From contig NZ_AWZT01000044.1 in NCBI RefSeq assembly GCF_000472525.1, positions 1-56,889 of the forward strand: a DNA stretch of 56,889 nucleotides, written 5' to 3'. The stretch's first letter is position 1, and every line of letters begins with the position of its first letter. The position numbers and the translations under genes are program-made. Below are positions 9,184 to 18,372 of the stretch, piece by piece. Under the pieces are notes generated by a model. The model saw only the letters and a program-made list of their open reading frames with translations, ran no database searches and was not told the DNA's origin. The DNA is from Paraburkholderia dilworthii. GTDB taxonomy: Bacteria; Pseudomonadota; Gammaproteobacteria; Burkholderiales; Burkholderiaceae.

Positions 9184-10059
9184 ATGTCCAGTTCGATCAA
9201 AGCAGTTCTCAAACCGCATCTGCGCGATGTCGGCAGTCTGACTGTACGGCGCGTGCTGCCTGCAATGGCCGCGCGTCTGATCGGACCGTTCATCTTCTTC
9301 GACCACATGGGACCGGCGACACTTGAAGCGGGCGTCGGCCTCGACGTGCGTCCTCATCCGCATATCGGTCTTGCCACGGTGACCTATCTGTTCGAAGGCG
9401 CGATCATGCATCGCGACAGTCTTGGCTCCGAGCAAAAGATCGTCCCGGGCGACGTCAACTGGATGACGGCCGGGCGCGGCATCGTACATTCCGAGCGCAC
9501 GCCGGCCGAAGATCGCGCGAACGGCCAGACCATGCACGGCATTCAGACGTGGGTCGCGCTGCCGCTGGCAGACGAAGAGGTAGAGCCGTCATTCGAGCAT
9601 CACGCCGCTAACACCTTGCCCGTGGTCGAGCGCAACGGCGTCACGCTGCGCGTGATCGCCGGCACGGCGTTCGGCAAAAGCTCGCCCGTCACGACGTTTT
9701 CCGGCACGCTGTATGTCGCCGGCGAATTCGCGCCCGGCAGCGCGTTCGCGCTCGAACCAGAGCACGAGGAACGCGGCGTATATCTCGTCGAAGGCGATCT
9801 GGAAATCGACGGCACGCCGCTAGAAGTCGGCCAGTTGGCCGTGCTCGCGCTCGACGAAACCGTCACGCTCGCGAGCACGCACGGCGCGCGCGTGATGGTG
9901 CTGGGGGGCGAGAAACTCGACGGCGAGCGTTTTATCGAATGGAATTTCGTTGCGAGTTCGCGCGAGAAGATCGAAGCTGCGAAACTCGCGTGGACGAATC
10001 AGGAAATGGGTAAAGTGCCGGGCGAAACCGAATGGATTCCGCTGCCGCAAAAGAAATGA
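9184..10059 (+). CDS. Pirin family protein
   Basis: This bicupin metalloprotein (291 residues) has the pirin metal site in the N-terminal cupin: His58 and His60 in RPHPHIG, His102 and Glu104 in GRGIVHSER. The C-terminal pirin domain follows (about 170-280). Some bacterial pirins have quercetin 2,3-dioxygenase activity and others act as redox-dependent regulators; the sequence does not decide between these. It stands as a single gene, divergent from the DMT transporter. Confidence 0.9.
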   Translation: MSSSIKAVLKPHLRDVGSLTVRRVLPAMAARLIGPFIFFDHMGPATLEAGVGLDVRPHPHIGLATVTYLFEGAIMHRDSLGSEQKIVPGDVNWMTAGRGIVHSERTPAEDRANGQTMHGIQTWVALPLADEEVEPSFEHHAANTLPVVERNGVTLRVIAGTAFGKSSPVTTFSGTLYVAGEFAPGSAFALEPEHEERGVYLVEGDLEIDGTPLEVGQLAVLALDETVTLASTHGARVMVLGGEKLDGERFIEWNFVASSREKIEAAKLAWTNQEMGKVPGETEWIPLPQKK

Positions 10060-10148
10060 CGGCCACGCACGGTGACGTCGCGACGCGCATTGAATCCACG
10101 CCGTTCGGCCCCAACTAGCAGACAAACCGTTTTATCGACGAGGACGCA

Positions 10149-10997
10149 ATGGACACCACTCTGGCCACATTCGAAAAGGACGTCATCGCGGCGTCGACAC
10201 TGGCCCCTGTGCTGGTCGATTTCTGGGCGCCGTGGTGCGGCCCCTGCAAGACGCTCGGCCCGATGCTGGAAAAGCTCGAAGCAGAAGCCGCCGGCAAATG
10301 GAAGCTCGTCAAGGTGAACGTCGACGAGAATCAGGAACTCGCCGCGCACTTCCAGGTGCGCAGCATTCCGCACGTCATGGCGTTCGCGGACGGACAGCCG
10401 GTGGATCAGTTCGTCGGCGTGCTGCCTGAAGGTCAGCTACGCGAATTCATCGAGCGGCTGGTGCCGCAAGGCGCAGACGCCGCGCGAATCGAGGCGCAGG
10501 CCGCGCTGGCGGAAGGGCGCCGCGAAGACGCTTACGATGCGTTGCAAGCGGCGCTCGCCTACGACCCCGGCTTCGACGAAGCACGCATGGATCGGATCGA
10601 GATGCTGCTCGACGACAATCGCATCGACGAGGCGCGCAACGAGGTCGATCTGCTGTCGCCGAAAACCACGCAAGGCATCGACGCGCGATTCAACGCGATC
10701 AAGACACGCCTCGACGCCGTGGATGCCGCCGCCGACCTGCCGCCCACCGATGCGCTGGAAGCGCGCGTCGCGAGTCACCCGGACGATCTCGAAGCGCGCT
10801 TCGATCTGGCGAGCGCGCTGATCGCTCGCCGCAAATACGCGGACGCGCTCGAACATCTGCTCGCAATCGTCCAACGTGACCGCACATTCCGCGACGACAT
10901 CGGCCGTAAGACGATGCTCTCGGTGTTCGATCTCGCCGCGCATCAGCCGGAGCTGGTGTCGCAATGGCGGCGCAAGCTGAGCGCCGCGTTGTACTGA
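10149..10997 (+). CDS. cnoX: Thioredoxin-TPR protein (CnoX/YbbN-like)
   Basis: The protein has 282 residues. An N-terminal thioredoxin domain (1-108) carries a complete WCGPC active site (Cys30, Cys33). Helical TPR-like repeats (about 115-282) include the AEGRREDAYDALQAAL and RKYADALEHLL type. This is the architecture of CnoX/YbbN, a chaperone-redox protein that hands clients to GroEL and DnaK. From family knowledge, the E. coli member lacks the first active-site cysteine, whereas this protein keeps both. It is a single gene with ATG at 10149. Confidence 0.88.
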   Translation: MDTTLATFEKDVIAASTLAPVLVDFWAPWCGPCKTLGPMLEKLEAEAAGKWKLVKVNVDENQELAAHFQVRSIPHVMAFADGQPVDQFVGVLPEGQLREFIERLVPQGADAARIEAQAALAEGRREDAYDALQAALAYDPGFDEARMDRIEMLLDDNRIDEARNEVDLLSPKTTQGIDARFNAIKTRLDAVDAAADLPPTDALEARVASHPDDLEARFDLASALIARRKYADALEHLLAIVQRDRTFRDDIGRKTMLSVFDLAAHQPELVSQWRRKLSAALY

Positions 10998-11106
10998 AGC
11001 GTGCTGGAAGCGCGCGGCTCTAACGTGCGACGTGGCGCTGAATTCCGGCTCCTGCCGCACGTCGCTTGCCGGTTGTGGCTTGCCTCACGCCGCCTGCCTC
11101 GCGCCG

Positions 11107-11173
11107 CTTGACCCACGCCGTTTTCCGTCACGCCATTTTCCTCACGCCGTTTTCGGCGCGCCGCTTTTCCGCG
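11107..11173. repeat. Degenerate repeat of about 15 bp (cacgccgttttcc type)
   Basis: Four to five imperfect copies related to CACGCCGTTTTC lie in the gap between the convergent ends of the thioredoxin-TPR gene and tcdA. More GC-rich relatives lie just upstream, from about 11085. No reading frame is suggested. It may be slipped-strand duplication and may add weak hairpins. Confidence 0.5.
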
Positions 11174-11199
11174 TACATCCATCGCGCCTCAAGCACGCG

Positions 11200-12063
11200 T
11201 CACGCCGCCTGTTTCGCCAGAGCCCGCAGCACATACGCGGCCGCGGCGAAACCGAAGCTCGCCGTCACGCACACGCTCGATCCAAAGCCAGCACAGTTCA
11301 GGCCGATCGGTCCTGTATGGCCTGGCGACGTGGTGACGTGCTCCGCTTCGGCGTCGATATCGCAAACCGCCGCCTCAGGGTAGATCAGCGGCTCGTCCGA
11401 ATACACTGCGCTCACCTTGAATTTCGCTTTCGGCCCGCGCGGGAAACGATGCTGCTTGCGCAACTGTCCGCGCACCTTCGACAGCAACGGGTCCTGAATC
11501 GTCAACGCAAGATCGTCGATGCGAATGCGCGTCGGATCCAGTTGACCGCCTGCGCCACCTATCGTGATCAACGGTTGCTGACGCTCGACGCACCAAGCGA
11601 TCAGCGCGGTCTTGGTACGCACGCTGTCGATTGCGTCGATCACATAGTCGAAGCCGCCGCCGAGCGTCGCCGCGAAATTGTCGGGCTCGACGAAATCTTC
11701 GACGAGGCGCACGTCGCAAGACGGATTGATCGCCGCGATGCGCTCGGCCATCGCTTCGACTTTCGGTTTTCCGTAGTTGCCGTCGAGCGCGTGAATCTGC
11801 CGGTTGGTGTTGCTCTCGGCGACGTTGTCGAGGTCGATCAGCGTCAAGGTGCCGACGGCGCTGCGCGCCAATGCTTCGGCCACCCACGAGCCGACCCCGC
11901 CGATGCCGATCACCGCAACATGCGCACCTTCGAAAGCGGCGAGCGCCGGCGCACCGTACAGACGCGCAATGCCGCCGAAGCGCCGCGCGCGGTCGGCGGT
12001 TTCACTCCCGTCGAGGCTGGTAGTAAGATCGGATTGCGCGGTGGTCGACATGATGGGACTCAT
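11200..12063 (-). CDS. tcdA: tRNA threonylcarbamoyladenosine dehydratase TcdA
   Basis: TcdA is an E1-like ATP-dependent enzyme that cyclises t6A37 to ct6A in tRNA. The 287-residue protein has the nucleotide loop IGIGGVGSWVAEALARS, then the DLDNVAESNTNRQ motif, and VIDAIDSVRTK, all typical of the TcdA/CsdL group. The start is the ATG at 12061-12063, with another ATG four codons in (12051). An extension upstream is open but not family-like. The gene is divergent from pdxH. Confidence 0.92.
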   Translation of the reverse strand: MSPIMSTTAQSDLTTSLDGSETADRARRFGGIARLYGAPALAAFEGAHVAVIGIGGVGSWVAEALARSAVGTLTLIDLDNVAESNTNRQIHALDGNYGKPKVEAMAERIAAINPSCDVRLVEDFVEPDNFAATLGGGFDYVIDAIDSVRTKTALIAWCVERQQPLITIGGAGGQLDPTRIRIDDLALTIQDPLLSKVRGQLRKQHRFPRGPKAKFKVSAVYSDEPLIYPEAAVCDIDAEAEHVTTSPGHTGPIGLNCAGFGSSVCVTASFGFAAAAYVLRALAKQAA

Positions 12064-12271
12064 TGAACAGGCAGGAAACGGAAGGCGCTTTTCGCTTGCG
12101 CAGCCCGTATTTTGCCTGAAGGCATCGATGCATATCGCCGCGACAATGGCCCTGCCGCAAACCGGGACAGTACCCGACGCCGCGCGCACGGGCCGCATTG
12201 CTTGATCTGGTTGCGCGCAAAAATTTAATGCCTTAGCTATACTGCCCTGACTGTAGCGTTCGCATAAGAAC

Positions 12272-12913
12272 ATGACCTCACTCGCCGAACTTCGAAAAAA
12301 CTATTCGCTGGGTTCTCTGGACTTCGGCGATGTCGACCGTAATCCGTTCCGGCAATTCGACATCTGGTTTCAACAAGCGGTAGAAGCCAAACTGCCCGAA
12401 CCGAATACGATGACGCTCGCCACGGTCGACTCGCGCGGCCGGCCTTCGGCGCGCATCGTGCTGATCAAGGGCGTCGACGAGCGGGGCTTCGTGTTCTTCA
12501 CCAACTACGAAAGCCGCAAGGGCCGCGAACTCGCCGCCAATCCGTACGCGAGCCTGCTGTTCTACTGGATCGAGCTCGAGCGCCAGGTACGCGTCGAAGG
12601 ACACGTCGTCAAAACGAGCGCGGAAGAAAGCGACGCTTACTTCGCATCGCGTCCACCCGGTTCGCGTATCGGCGCGTGGGCATCGAACCAGAGTCAGGTG
12701 ATTGAAAGCCGTTCACAGCTCGAAACGCGCGAACGCGAAATGCATCTGCAATATGGCGACGAACCGCCGCGGCCGCCGCATTGGGGCGGGTATCGTTTGG
12801 TGCCCGAAGCAATCGAATTCTGGCAAGGTAGGCCGTCGCGACTGCATGACCGCCTGCTTTACACACGTTCGGACGAAAATAGCGACTGGCAGATCTCCCG
12901 TCTGTCGCCTTGA
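12272..12913 (+). CDS. pdxH: Pyridoxine/pyridoxamine 5'-phosphate oxidase
   Basis: PdxH is an FMN enzyme that oxidises PNP or PMP to pyridoxal 5'-phosphate. The 213 residues match the family length. Visible landmarks are RIVLIKGVDERGFVFFTNYESRKG (split FMN/phosphate site), the ASRPPGSRIGAWAS segment, and the C-terminal RLSP ending. A TATACT hexamer at 12238-12243 may be its -10 box, but I see no well-spaced -35. It is a single gene. Confidence 0.96.
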   Translation: MTSLAELRKNYSLGSLDFGDVDRNPFRQFDIWFQQAVEAKLPEPNTMTLATVDSRGRPSARIVLIKGVDERGFVFFTNYESRKGRELAANPYASLLFYWIELERQVRVEGHVVKTSAEESDAYFASRPPGSRIGAWASNQSQVIESRSQLETREREMHLQYGDEPPRPPHWGGYRLVPEAIEFWQGRPSRLHDRLLYTRSDENSDWQISRLSP

Positions 12914-13056
12914 ATCGGCATAAACAACGTCGTCAGCGCGTTGCCAACGCAGCAGCGCGCGGCGCAAGGATCGCATCTCGCGGCATGGGAGCTGCGCCGC
13001 ACTGAGCTGCGATCCACACAGGCTTCGCTTTAATTCAACGGACACGGAGAAATCGC

Positions 13057-14271
13057 ATGTTCTGGGAGAAAAAGCTGGCGCAGTGGGTGGAAGAAGTAAA
13101 AACCAAGGCTGACTTACCTGCACGTCTGGTGCTGTGGGACGGCCAGCAGCACGACTTCGGGCGGTTCGCCGCGCCCCAGGTCACGTTGCACGTCAAAAGC
13201 GCGACTGCGCTGCCTTATCTGCTCGAACCGAGCCTCGACAATCTGGGCGAGGCATACGTCAAGGGCAAGATCGATATCGAGGGCAAGCTCTCCGACATCA
13301 TCAACGTCGGCTATCAGCTCGCGCGCAACACCGTCACTAGTGCGGGCAAACTCGCGCGCATGCGGCGCTATTTCCAGCATTCGAAAGCGTCGGATAAGAA
13401 GGCGATCCAGTATCACTACGACGTCTCGAACGAGTTCTACAAGCTGTGGCTCGACGAGAACATGGTGTACTCGTGCGCGTACTTCGAGAATGGCGACGAA
13501 GATCTGGCCACCGCGCAGATCAAGAAGATCGACCACATCCTCACCAAGATCCAGTTGCAACCGGGGCAGACGCTGCTCGACATCGGCTGCGGCTGGGGCG
13601 CGCTCGTGCTGCGCGCGGCGCAGAAATTCGGTGCGCGGTGTGTGGGCGTGACACTGTCGCAGAACCAGTTCGACCTCGCCACGGCGCGTGTGAAAGCCGC
13701 GGGTCTCGAAAACCAGATCGAGATTCGTCTGCAGGATTATCGCGACGTCAGCGGACAATTCGACCGCATCACGAGTGTCGGCATGTTCGAGCACGTGGGA
13801 CGCAAGAATCTGCCGGGCTACTTCAAGAAGATGCACGACCTGCTCGCCGACGACGGCGTCGCGATGAACCACGGGATCACGTCGAGCGACTCGGACAGCG
13901 GCGAAACCGCGCTTGGCGGCGGCGAGTTCATCGACCGCTATGTGTTTCCCGATGGCGAGCTGCCGCACATCAGCCTCGCGCTGGAGTCGATGCAGCGCGG
14001 CGGGCTCGAAGCGGTTGACGTCGAAAGCCTGCGCCGTCACTATGCGCACACGCTCGACATCTGGGCGGAAAACTTCGAGGCGCACGCGGAAGAAGCGCGC
14101 AAGCTCGTCGACGACGAAAAATTCCGCATCTGGCGCGTGTATCTGGCCGGCTGCGCGTATGCATTCGAAAATGACGACGTCTCGATCTATCAGGTCGTAT
14201 GCCGCAAGGCCGGCCGCAGCGCGAAAACCCTGCCGTGGTCACGCCGCTATATGTACGAGAAACCGCTGTGA
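13057..14271 (+). CDS. cfa: Cyclopropane-fatty-acyl-phospholipid synthase
   Basis: This SAM-dependent enzyme adds a methylene bridge across cis double bonds of membrane phospholipid acyl chains. The product (404 residues) has a Cfa N-terminal lipid-binding domain (about 20-110), QYHYDVSNEFYKLWLDENMVYSCAYF around 118-143, and the SAM site LLDIGCGWGA at 173-182. The end is the conserved YMYEKPL type. ACGGAGAAATCGC precedes the ATG. It is a single gene. Confidence 0.95.
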   Translation: MFWEKKLAQWVEEVKTKADLPARLVLWDGQQHDFGRFAAPQVTLHVKSATALPYLLEPSLDNLGEAYVKGKIDIEGKLSDIINVGYQLARNTVTSAGKLARMRRYFQHSKASDKKAIQYHYDVSNEFYKLWLDENMVYSCAYFENGDEDLATAQIKKIDHILTKIQLQPGQTLLDIGCGWGALVLRAAQKFGARCVGVTLSQNQFDLATARVKAAGLENQIEIRLQDYRDVSGQFDRITSVGMFEHVGRKNLPGYFKKMHDLLADDGVAMNHGITSSDSDSGETALGGGEFIDRYVFPDGELPHISLALESMQRGGLEAVDVESLRRHYAHTLDIWAENFEAHAEEARKLVDDEKFRIWRVYLAGCAYAFENDDVSIYQVVCRKAGRSAKTLPWSRRYMYEKPL

Positions 14272-14342
14272 GGTGAGCGCCGCGGCATCGTGCAGGAGCG
14301 TGCCGCCGCGGCGCACATTACTGGACAGCAGGTCGAATTTCG

Positions 14343-15701
14343 ATGGGCCAAAGCGGGACAAGCAAAGTGGAACAGGCGCACGGCGAGCCGGATGCGCCAT
14401 TCAAAGCGGACGCGGAAAGTGAAGCGGTGCAGTTCGATCTGTTTGGGATGCCGGTGGAACCGGCTCCCGCATCGCCGGATGCCGAGGCCCGCGCCAAACC
14501 CTCACGCACGCTTTCTGACGATCGACCGTCGCGAAGCGAAGAGACCAGTCCGCTGTCCCCCACCCCCACGTCGAAGCCTGAAAGCCCGCGCGCTGCTCGT
14601 GCCAAAGCCGCAGCCGCCGCGTCGCTGTGGCAGGAAGAAGACGTGCCAGTGTGCTCGCCGGAGGGCGTGCGCGCCGCCGATGCGCCGAGAAAGCGCCGCG
14701 CCCGGGAAATTCTCGCCGCCCCACCCTCACCGGATGTGCTCGCACTGGCCGCGCAACTGCCGCCACAAGTCCACCTGGGCACGTCGACATGGTCGTTTCC
14801 TGGCTGGAACGGCATCGTCTACGGCGACGAATACAGCAACAGCAAGCTTTCGCGCGACGGCCTTACGGCCTACGGCGCGCATCCGTTGCTTAAAACAGTC
14901 AGCATCGACCGGTCGTTTTATCAGGCGCTGACAGTCACCGAATATCTGCGCTACGCGCAGCAGGTGCCCGAGCATTTCCGCTTCATCGTGAAGGCGCCGA
15001 TGACGATCACCGACGCAACCGTGCGTGCTGAACGCGGCGAGCCGGTGTCGTTGAACCCGTGCTTCCTGAACGCGCAAATGGCGATCGACGACTTCGTCAC
15101 ACCGTGCCTCGAAGGCCTCGGCGCGAAGGCCGGCGCGTTGGTGTTCCAGCTGCCGCCGCTGCCCGACCAGATGCTCGCGCAGCCGGCCGCGTTCATCGAA
15201 CGGCTGGCCGACTTTCTGATGGCGTTGCCGAAGCTGCCGCAAGGCACCTGTTATGCGATTGAAATCCGCGACGCCAGTCTGCTGACGCCGCGCTTCATTC
15301 GTACGCTCAAAGCGGCGGGCGTGCGCTATTGCGTGGGCATTCATGCGCGGATGCCCGACCCGCTGCGGCAGGCGGCGGCGCTCGCGCTGCTGGACGGAGA
15401 ACCGGCCGGCCCGCTGATCGTGCGCTGGAGCCTGCATGGCGGCTTCAAGTACGAGCAGGCGAAGGCGAAGTATGAGCCGTTCAATCAGCTAATCGACCGC
15501 GATCCGGCCACCCGCGCGTCGCTCGCCGAACTGGCCGCGCGCTATGCGCTTGCCGGCCAGCCGGTGGTGATCGCGGTCAACAACAAGGCGGAAGGCTCAG
15601 CGCCGCTCAGTTGCGTGGAACTGGCGCGCGAAATCATCGAAGCCTATGCGCGGCTTGCGCACGAGCAGGAGGACGGCCGCGCCGCCGTCAGCTCGCCCTG
15701 A
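14343..15701 (+). CDS. DUF72 family protein (YecE-like)
   Basis: The protein has 452 residues. The first 135 or so are a low-complexity Pro/Ala/Ser/Glu-rich region absent from shorter family members. The DUF72 TIM-barrel-like domain follows (about 140-430), opening with VHLGTSTWSFPGW and including FRFIVKAP, VFQLPPLP and YAIEIRD. Family function is unknown; no catalytic set is established. Its 3' end overlaps the msrA 3' end by 14 bp in opposite orientation. Confidence 0.85.
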   Translation: MGQSGTSKVEQAHGEPDAPFKADAESEAVQFDLFGMPVEPAPASPDAEARAKPSRTLSDDRPSRSEETSPLSPTPTSKPESPRAARAKAAAAASLWQEEDVPVCSPEGVRAADAPRKRRAREILAAPPSPDVLALAAQLPPQVHLGTSTWSFPGWNGIVYGDEYSNSKLSRDGLTAYGAHPLLKTVSIDRSFYQALTVTEYLRYAQQVPEHFRFIVKAPMTITDATVRAERGEPVSLNPCFLNAQMAIDDFVTPCLEGLGAKAGALVFQLPPLPDQMLAQPAAFIERLADFLMALPKLPQGTCYAIEIRDASLLTPRFIRTLKAAGVRYCVGIHARMPDPLRQAAALALLDGEPAGPLIVRWSLHGGFKYEQAKAKYEPFNQLIDRDPATRASLAELAARYALAGQPVVIAVNNKAEGSAPLSCVELAREIIEAYARLAHEQEDGRAAVSSP

Positions 15702-16236
15702 TCCGGTGAGCGAACTTCTGGCGAAATTTCGCGACCTTCGGCGCGACCACGAACGAGCAGTAGCCCTGATTCGGATGCTGCGCAAAATAGTTCTGATGAT
15801 AGGCCTCTGCAGGCCAGTAGTTGCCGTCGAGCGGCAACACCTGGGTGACGATCTGGCCGTCGTAGATGCCCTGTTCGCCGATCTCGCGGATCGCCTGCAA
15901 AGCCGTCTCACGTTGCACGTCGGAGTGCGTGAAGATGGCTGAGCGGTATTGCGTGCCGACGTCGTTACCTTGCCGGTTCAACTGCGTTGGATCGTGGATC
16001 GCGAAGAAAATATCCAGAATCTCGCGGTAGCTAATCTTTGCCGGATCGAAGTCCACCTTCACGACTTCGGCGTGGCCGGTCGCGCCGTCGCACACCTGCT
16101 CATAGGTCGGATGCCGCGTCCGGCCGCCCGCATAGCCCGACTCCACCGAGTTCACGCCATCGACGCCAAGATAGACCGCTTCGAGGCACCAGAAACACCC
16201 GCCACCCAGGGTGGCAACTTCGCCTGTCTGACTCAT
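15688..16236 (-). CDS. msrA: Peptide methionine-(S)-S-oxide reductase MsrA
   Basis: MsrA reduces methionine-S-sulfoxide in proteins and as the free amino acid. The protein (182 residues) has the active-site GGGCFWCLEA with catalytic Cys14, then the GYAGG and YEQVC...GHAEVV elements. I start at the ATG at 16234-16236 because AAGGAGCGAGCAGC lies directly upstream; a longer open frame extends to 16302 without family similarity. It converges on and overlaps the DUF72 gene by 14 bp, with no room for a separate terminator. Confidence 0.95.
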   Translation of the reverse strand: MSQTGEVATLGGGCFWCLEAVYLGVDGVNSVESGYAGGRTRHPTYEQVCDGATGHAEVVKVDFDPAKISYREILDIFFAIHDPTQLNRQGNDVGTQYRSAIFTHSDVQRETALQAIREIGEQGIYDGQIVTQVLPLDGNYWPAEAYHQNYFAQHPNQGYCSFVVAPKVAKFRQKFAHRIRAS

Positions 16237-16491
16237 GCTGCTCGCTCCTTCAAACTCGTGATCGGCCGATGCGGCTTTCGCTTCCCGCAACACGCATGCC
16301 ACCGGCCCCGCGTCCCAGCTTAGCTGGTTTTGCGTTCGCCGGTTGGCGCCGCGGCCCGTGCACCGCGATTGCAGTTAAAATTGGGGCAAATCGACGATTT
16401 TCACTATGACTTTCGAATTATCTGTTTCCCGCCGTGCGGCCAATAGCTTCAGCCCGGCTTCGAGCCGCCGTGTATCAACGGCCTGCGCGCG

Positions 16492-17001
16492 ATGAAGCAA
16501 GCCAGCCCGCCCAACTTCGACCAGTCCGCCTTCAGGCAGGCGCTCAGTCAGTTCGCCACCGGCGTCACGGTGATTACAACGCGTGCGGCGTCGGGGCAGC
16601 TGATCGGCATAACGGCCAGCTCGTTCAATTCCGTTTCGCTCGACCCGCCACTCGTGCTGTGGAGCCTCGCAACGCGCTCGGCGTCCATGTCCGTGTTTCG
16701 CACAAACAGTCATTACGTCGTCAATGTGCTGGCGTCGTCGCAACTGGATCTGTGCAAGCGTTTTGCCACGGTGAAAGGCGACCGCTTCGAAGGGGTATCG
16801 CACGCGGCGGGCGATAGCGGCATGCCGGTACTCGACGGCGCGCTCGCCTGGTTCGAGTGCCACAACCGCAGCCGTTACGAGGAAGGCGACCACGTCATTT
16901 TTGTCGGCGAGGTGGAACGCTGCGGCGTGCATGAGAATGTCGCGGAGATAGCGCCGCTGGTGTTCCAGAACGGCCAGTTCCACGGGCTCAAACCGCTTTA
17001 A
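16492..17001 (+). CDS. Flavin reductase family protein (FMN-binding split barrel)
   Basis: The 169-residue flavin reductase-like domain has the family opening FRQALSQFATGVTVITT, then GITASSFNSVSLDPPLVLWSL (flavin site) and a C-terminal HVIFVGEVE strand. Such proteins supply reduced flavin to two-component monooxygenases or use flavin as cofactor. No partner monooxygenase is next to it. It stands between msrA and the kyn cluster, so a role in aromatic catabolism is possible but not shown. Confidence 0.85.
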   Translation: MKQASPPNFDQSAFRQALSQFATGVTVITTRAASGQLIGITASSFNSVSLDPPLVLWSLATRSASMSVFRTNSHYVVNVLASSQLDLCKRFATVKGDRFEGVSHAAGDSGMPVLDGALAWFECHNRSRYEEGDHVIFVGEVERCGVHENVAEIAPLVFQNGQFHGLKPL

Positions 17002-17051
17002 GCGACGAGAGCGCCTGCAACGGCCCCGCCAACCGGCGGGCGCCTGCGCGT

Positions 17052-17567
17052 TCAGCGATCGTTGTGCGACGCGCCGTGCCCGCCGGTCTTCGTGACCAGC
17101 GACACCGGCACGCCCGAATCTTCCTTCAACGTCTGCAGCACGATATTCGAGCGAATATCCATCACGCCCGGCGCCTTGTAGAGACGCTGCAACACAAAAT
17201 CCGAATAGTGTTTGAGGTTGTGCGCGAGCACGCGCAGCAGATAATGCGTCTCGCCCGTCACGACAAAGGCGCCGACCACTTCCGGCCAATCGCGCAACGC
17301 CTCCGCGAAGCGCTCGTGCCAGTTCTGCTGGTCGTTGCGCATCGACACCTGCACGAATGCTTCCAGTTCGAAGCCCAGCACTTCGCGGTTCAGACACGCG
17401 CGATAGTGCTCGATCACGCCCTGCTCTTCCAGTAGACGCAAGCGGCGCAGACATGCCGATGGCGAGAGCGAGATGCGCTCCGCAAGATCGAGATTGCTGA
17501 TTCGTCCTTCTTGCTGAAGCACCGTCAAAATACGGCAATCGGTGGCGTCGAGCGAGATCGCGTTCAT
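17052..17567 (-). CDS. kynR: Lrp/AsnC-family regulator of kynurenine genes (KynR)
   Basis: The 171-residue Lrp/AsnC protein has an N-terminal winged helix-turn-helix (about 5-65; LDATDCRILTVLQQEGRISN, SLSPSACLRRLRLLE) and a RAM ligand domain (about 75-150). It is divergent from kynB across 129 bp. In Pseudomonas, KynR activates kyn genes in response to kynurenine; the identical arrangement here supports the same role. The start is the ATG at 17565-17567. Confidence 0.88.
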   Translation of the reverse strand: MNAISLDATDCRILTVLQQEGRISNLDLAERISLSPSACLRRLRLLEEQGVIEHYRACLNREVLGFELEAFVQVSMRNDQQNWHERFAEALRDWPEVVGAFVVTGETHYLLRVLAHNLKHYSDFVLQRLYKAPGVMDIRSNIVLQTLKEDSGVPVSLVTKTGGHGASHNDR

Positions 17568-17588
17568 ATTCGGTCTCCCTTTCCCATT

Positions 17589-17612
17589 TGTCTCAAATTA
17601 TGTTCCAAGACA
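17589..17612. promoter_or_regulatory. Candidate KynR operator (TGTCT-N14-AGACA)
   Basis: An inverted repeat of TGTCT and AGACA around an AT-rich centre lies in the kynR-kynB divergent gap. The AT-rich core and position suit an Lrp-type binding site. The arms are short, so it could be chance. Confidence 0.3.
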
Positions 17613-17696
17613 CCGGGCGGAAGGAGATTTTTTCGCAATCACATTTCGCGGTCGGGCACCTATCATTCCCTATGGACATCAACCGCAGATGGAGAC

Positions 17697-18335
17697 ATGC
17701 GAACACTCTGGGACATCACCCCCGCCGTCGATCCGGCGACGCCCGTCTGGCCAGGCGACACGCCGGTCGGCATTGAGCGCGTATGGCGTATCGAGGCCGG
17801 ATCGCCCGTCAACGTTGCGCGGCTGACGCTGTCGCCGCATACCGGCGCGCATACGGACGCCCCCTTGCACTATGACGCGCACGGCGTCGCGATCGGCCTT
17901 GTGCCGCTCGACATCTATCTCGGACGATGCCGTGTGATTCATTGCATCGGTGCCTCGCCTGTTGTGACGCCACAACACCTGGATGGCTCGCTTGCCGATC
18001 TGCCGCCGCGCGTCTTACTGCGCACTTACAAAAATGCGCCGGGCACGGCGTGGGACAGCGGCTTTTGCGCGGTCGCGCCCGAAACGATCGACCTGCTCGC
18101 GACGAAGGGCGCAAAGCTGATCGGCATCGACACGCCGTCGCTCGATCCGCAGGAATCGAAGACGATGGACGCGCACCACCGCATTCGCGCGCACGGCATG
18201 GCGATTCTCGAAGGTATCGTGCTCGATGACGTTGCGCCCGGCGACTACGAGCTGATCGCGTTGCCGCTGAAGCTGACCACGCTCGACGCAAGCCCTGTGC
18301 GCGCAGTCCTGCGCGCGCTTCCCGACGCGGGCTAA
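17697..18335 (+). CDS. kynB: Kynurenine formamidase KynB
   Basis: KynB hydrolyses N-formyl-L-kynurenine to L-kynurenine. The protein (212 residues) is a cyclase-type metal hydrolase with the HxGxHxDxPxH signature: His48, His52, Asp54 and His58. I start at the ATG at 17697 (MRTLWDI), directly after GGAGAC. It is the first gene of kynB-kynU-kynA, divergent from kynR. Confidence 0.95.
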   Translation: MRTLWDITPAVDPATPVWPGDTPVGIERVWRIEAGSPVNVARLTLSPHTGAHTDAPLHYDAHGVAIGLVPLDIYLGRCRVIHCIGASPVVTPQHLDGSLADLPPRVLLRTYKNAPGTAWDSGFCAVAPETIDLLATKGAKLIGIDTPSLDPQESKTMDAHHRIRAHGMAILEGIVLDDVAPGDYELIALPLKLTTLDASPVRAVLRALPDAG

Positions 18336-18372
18336 TTTTCCAATCCGCATCACGCGACTGAACGAGACCACC

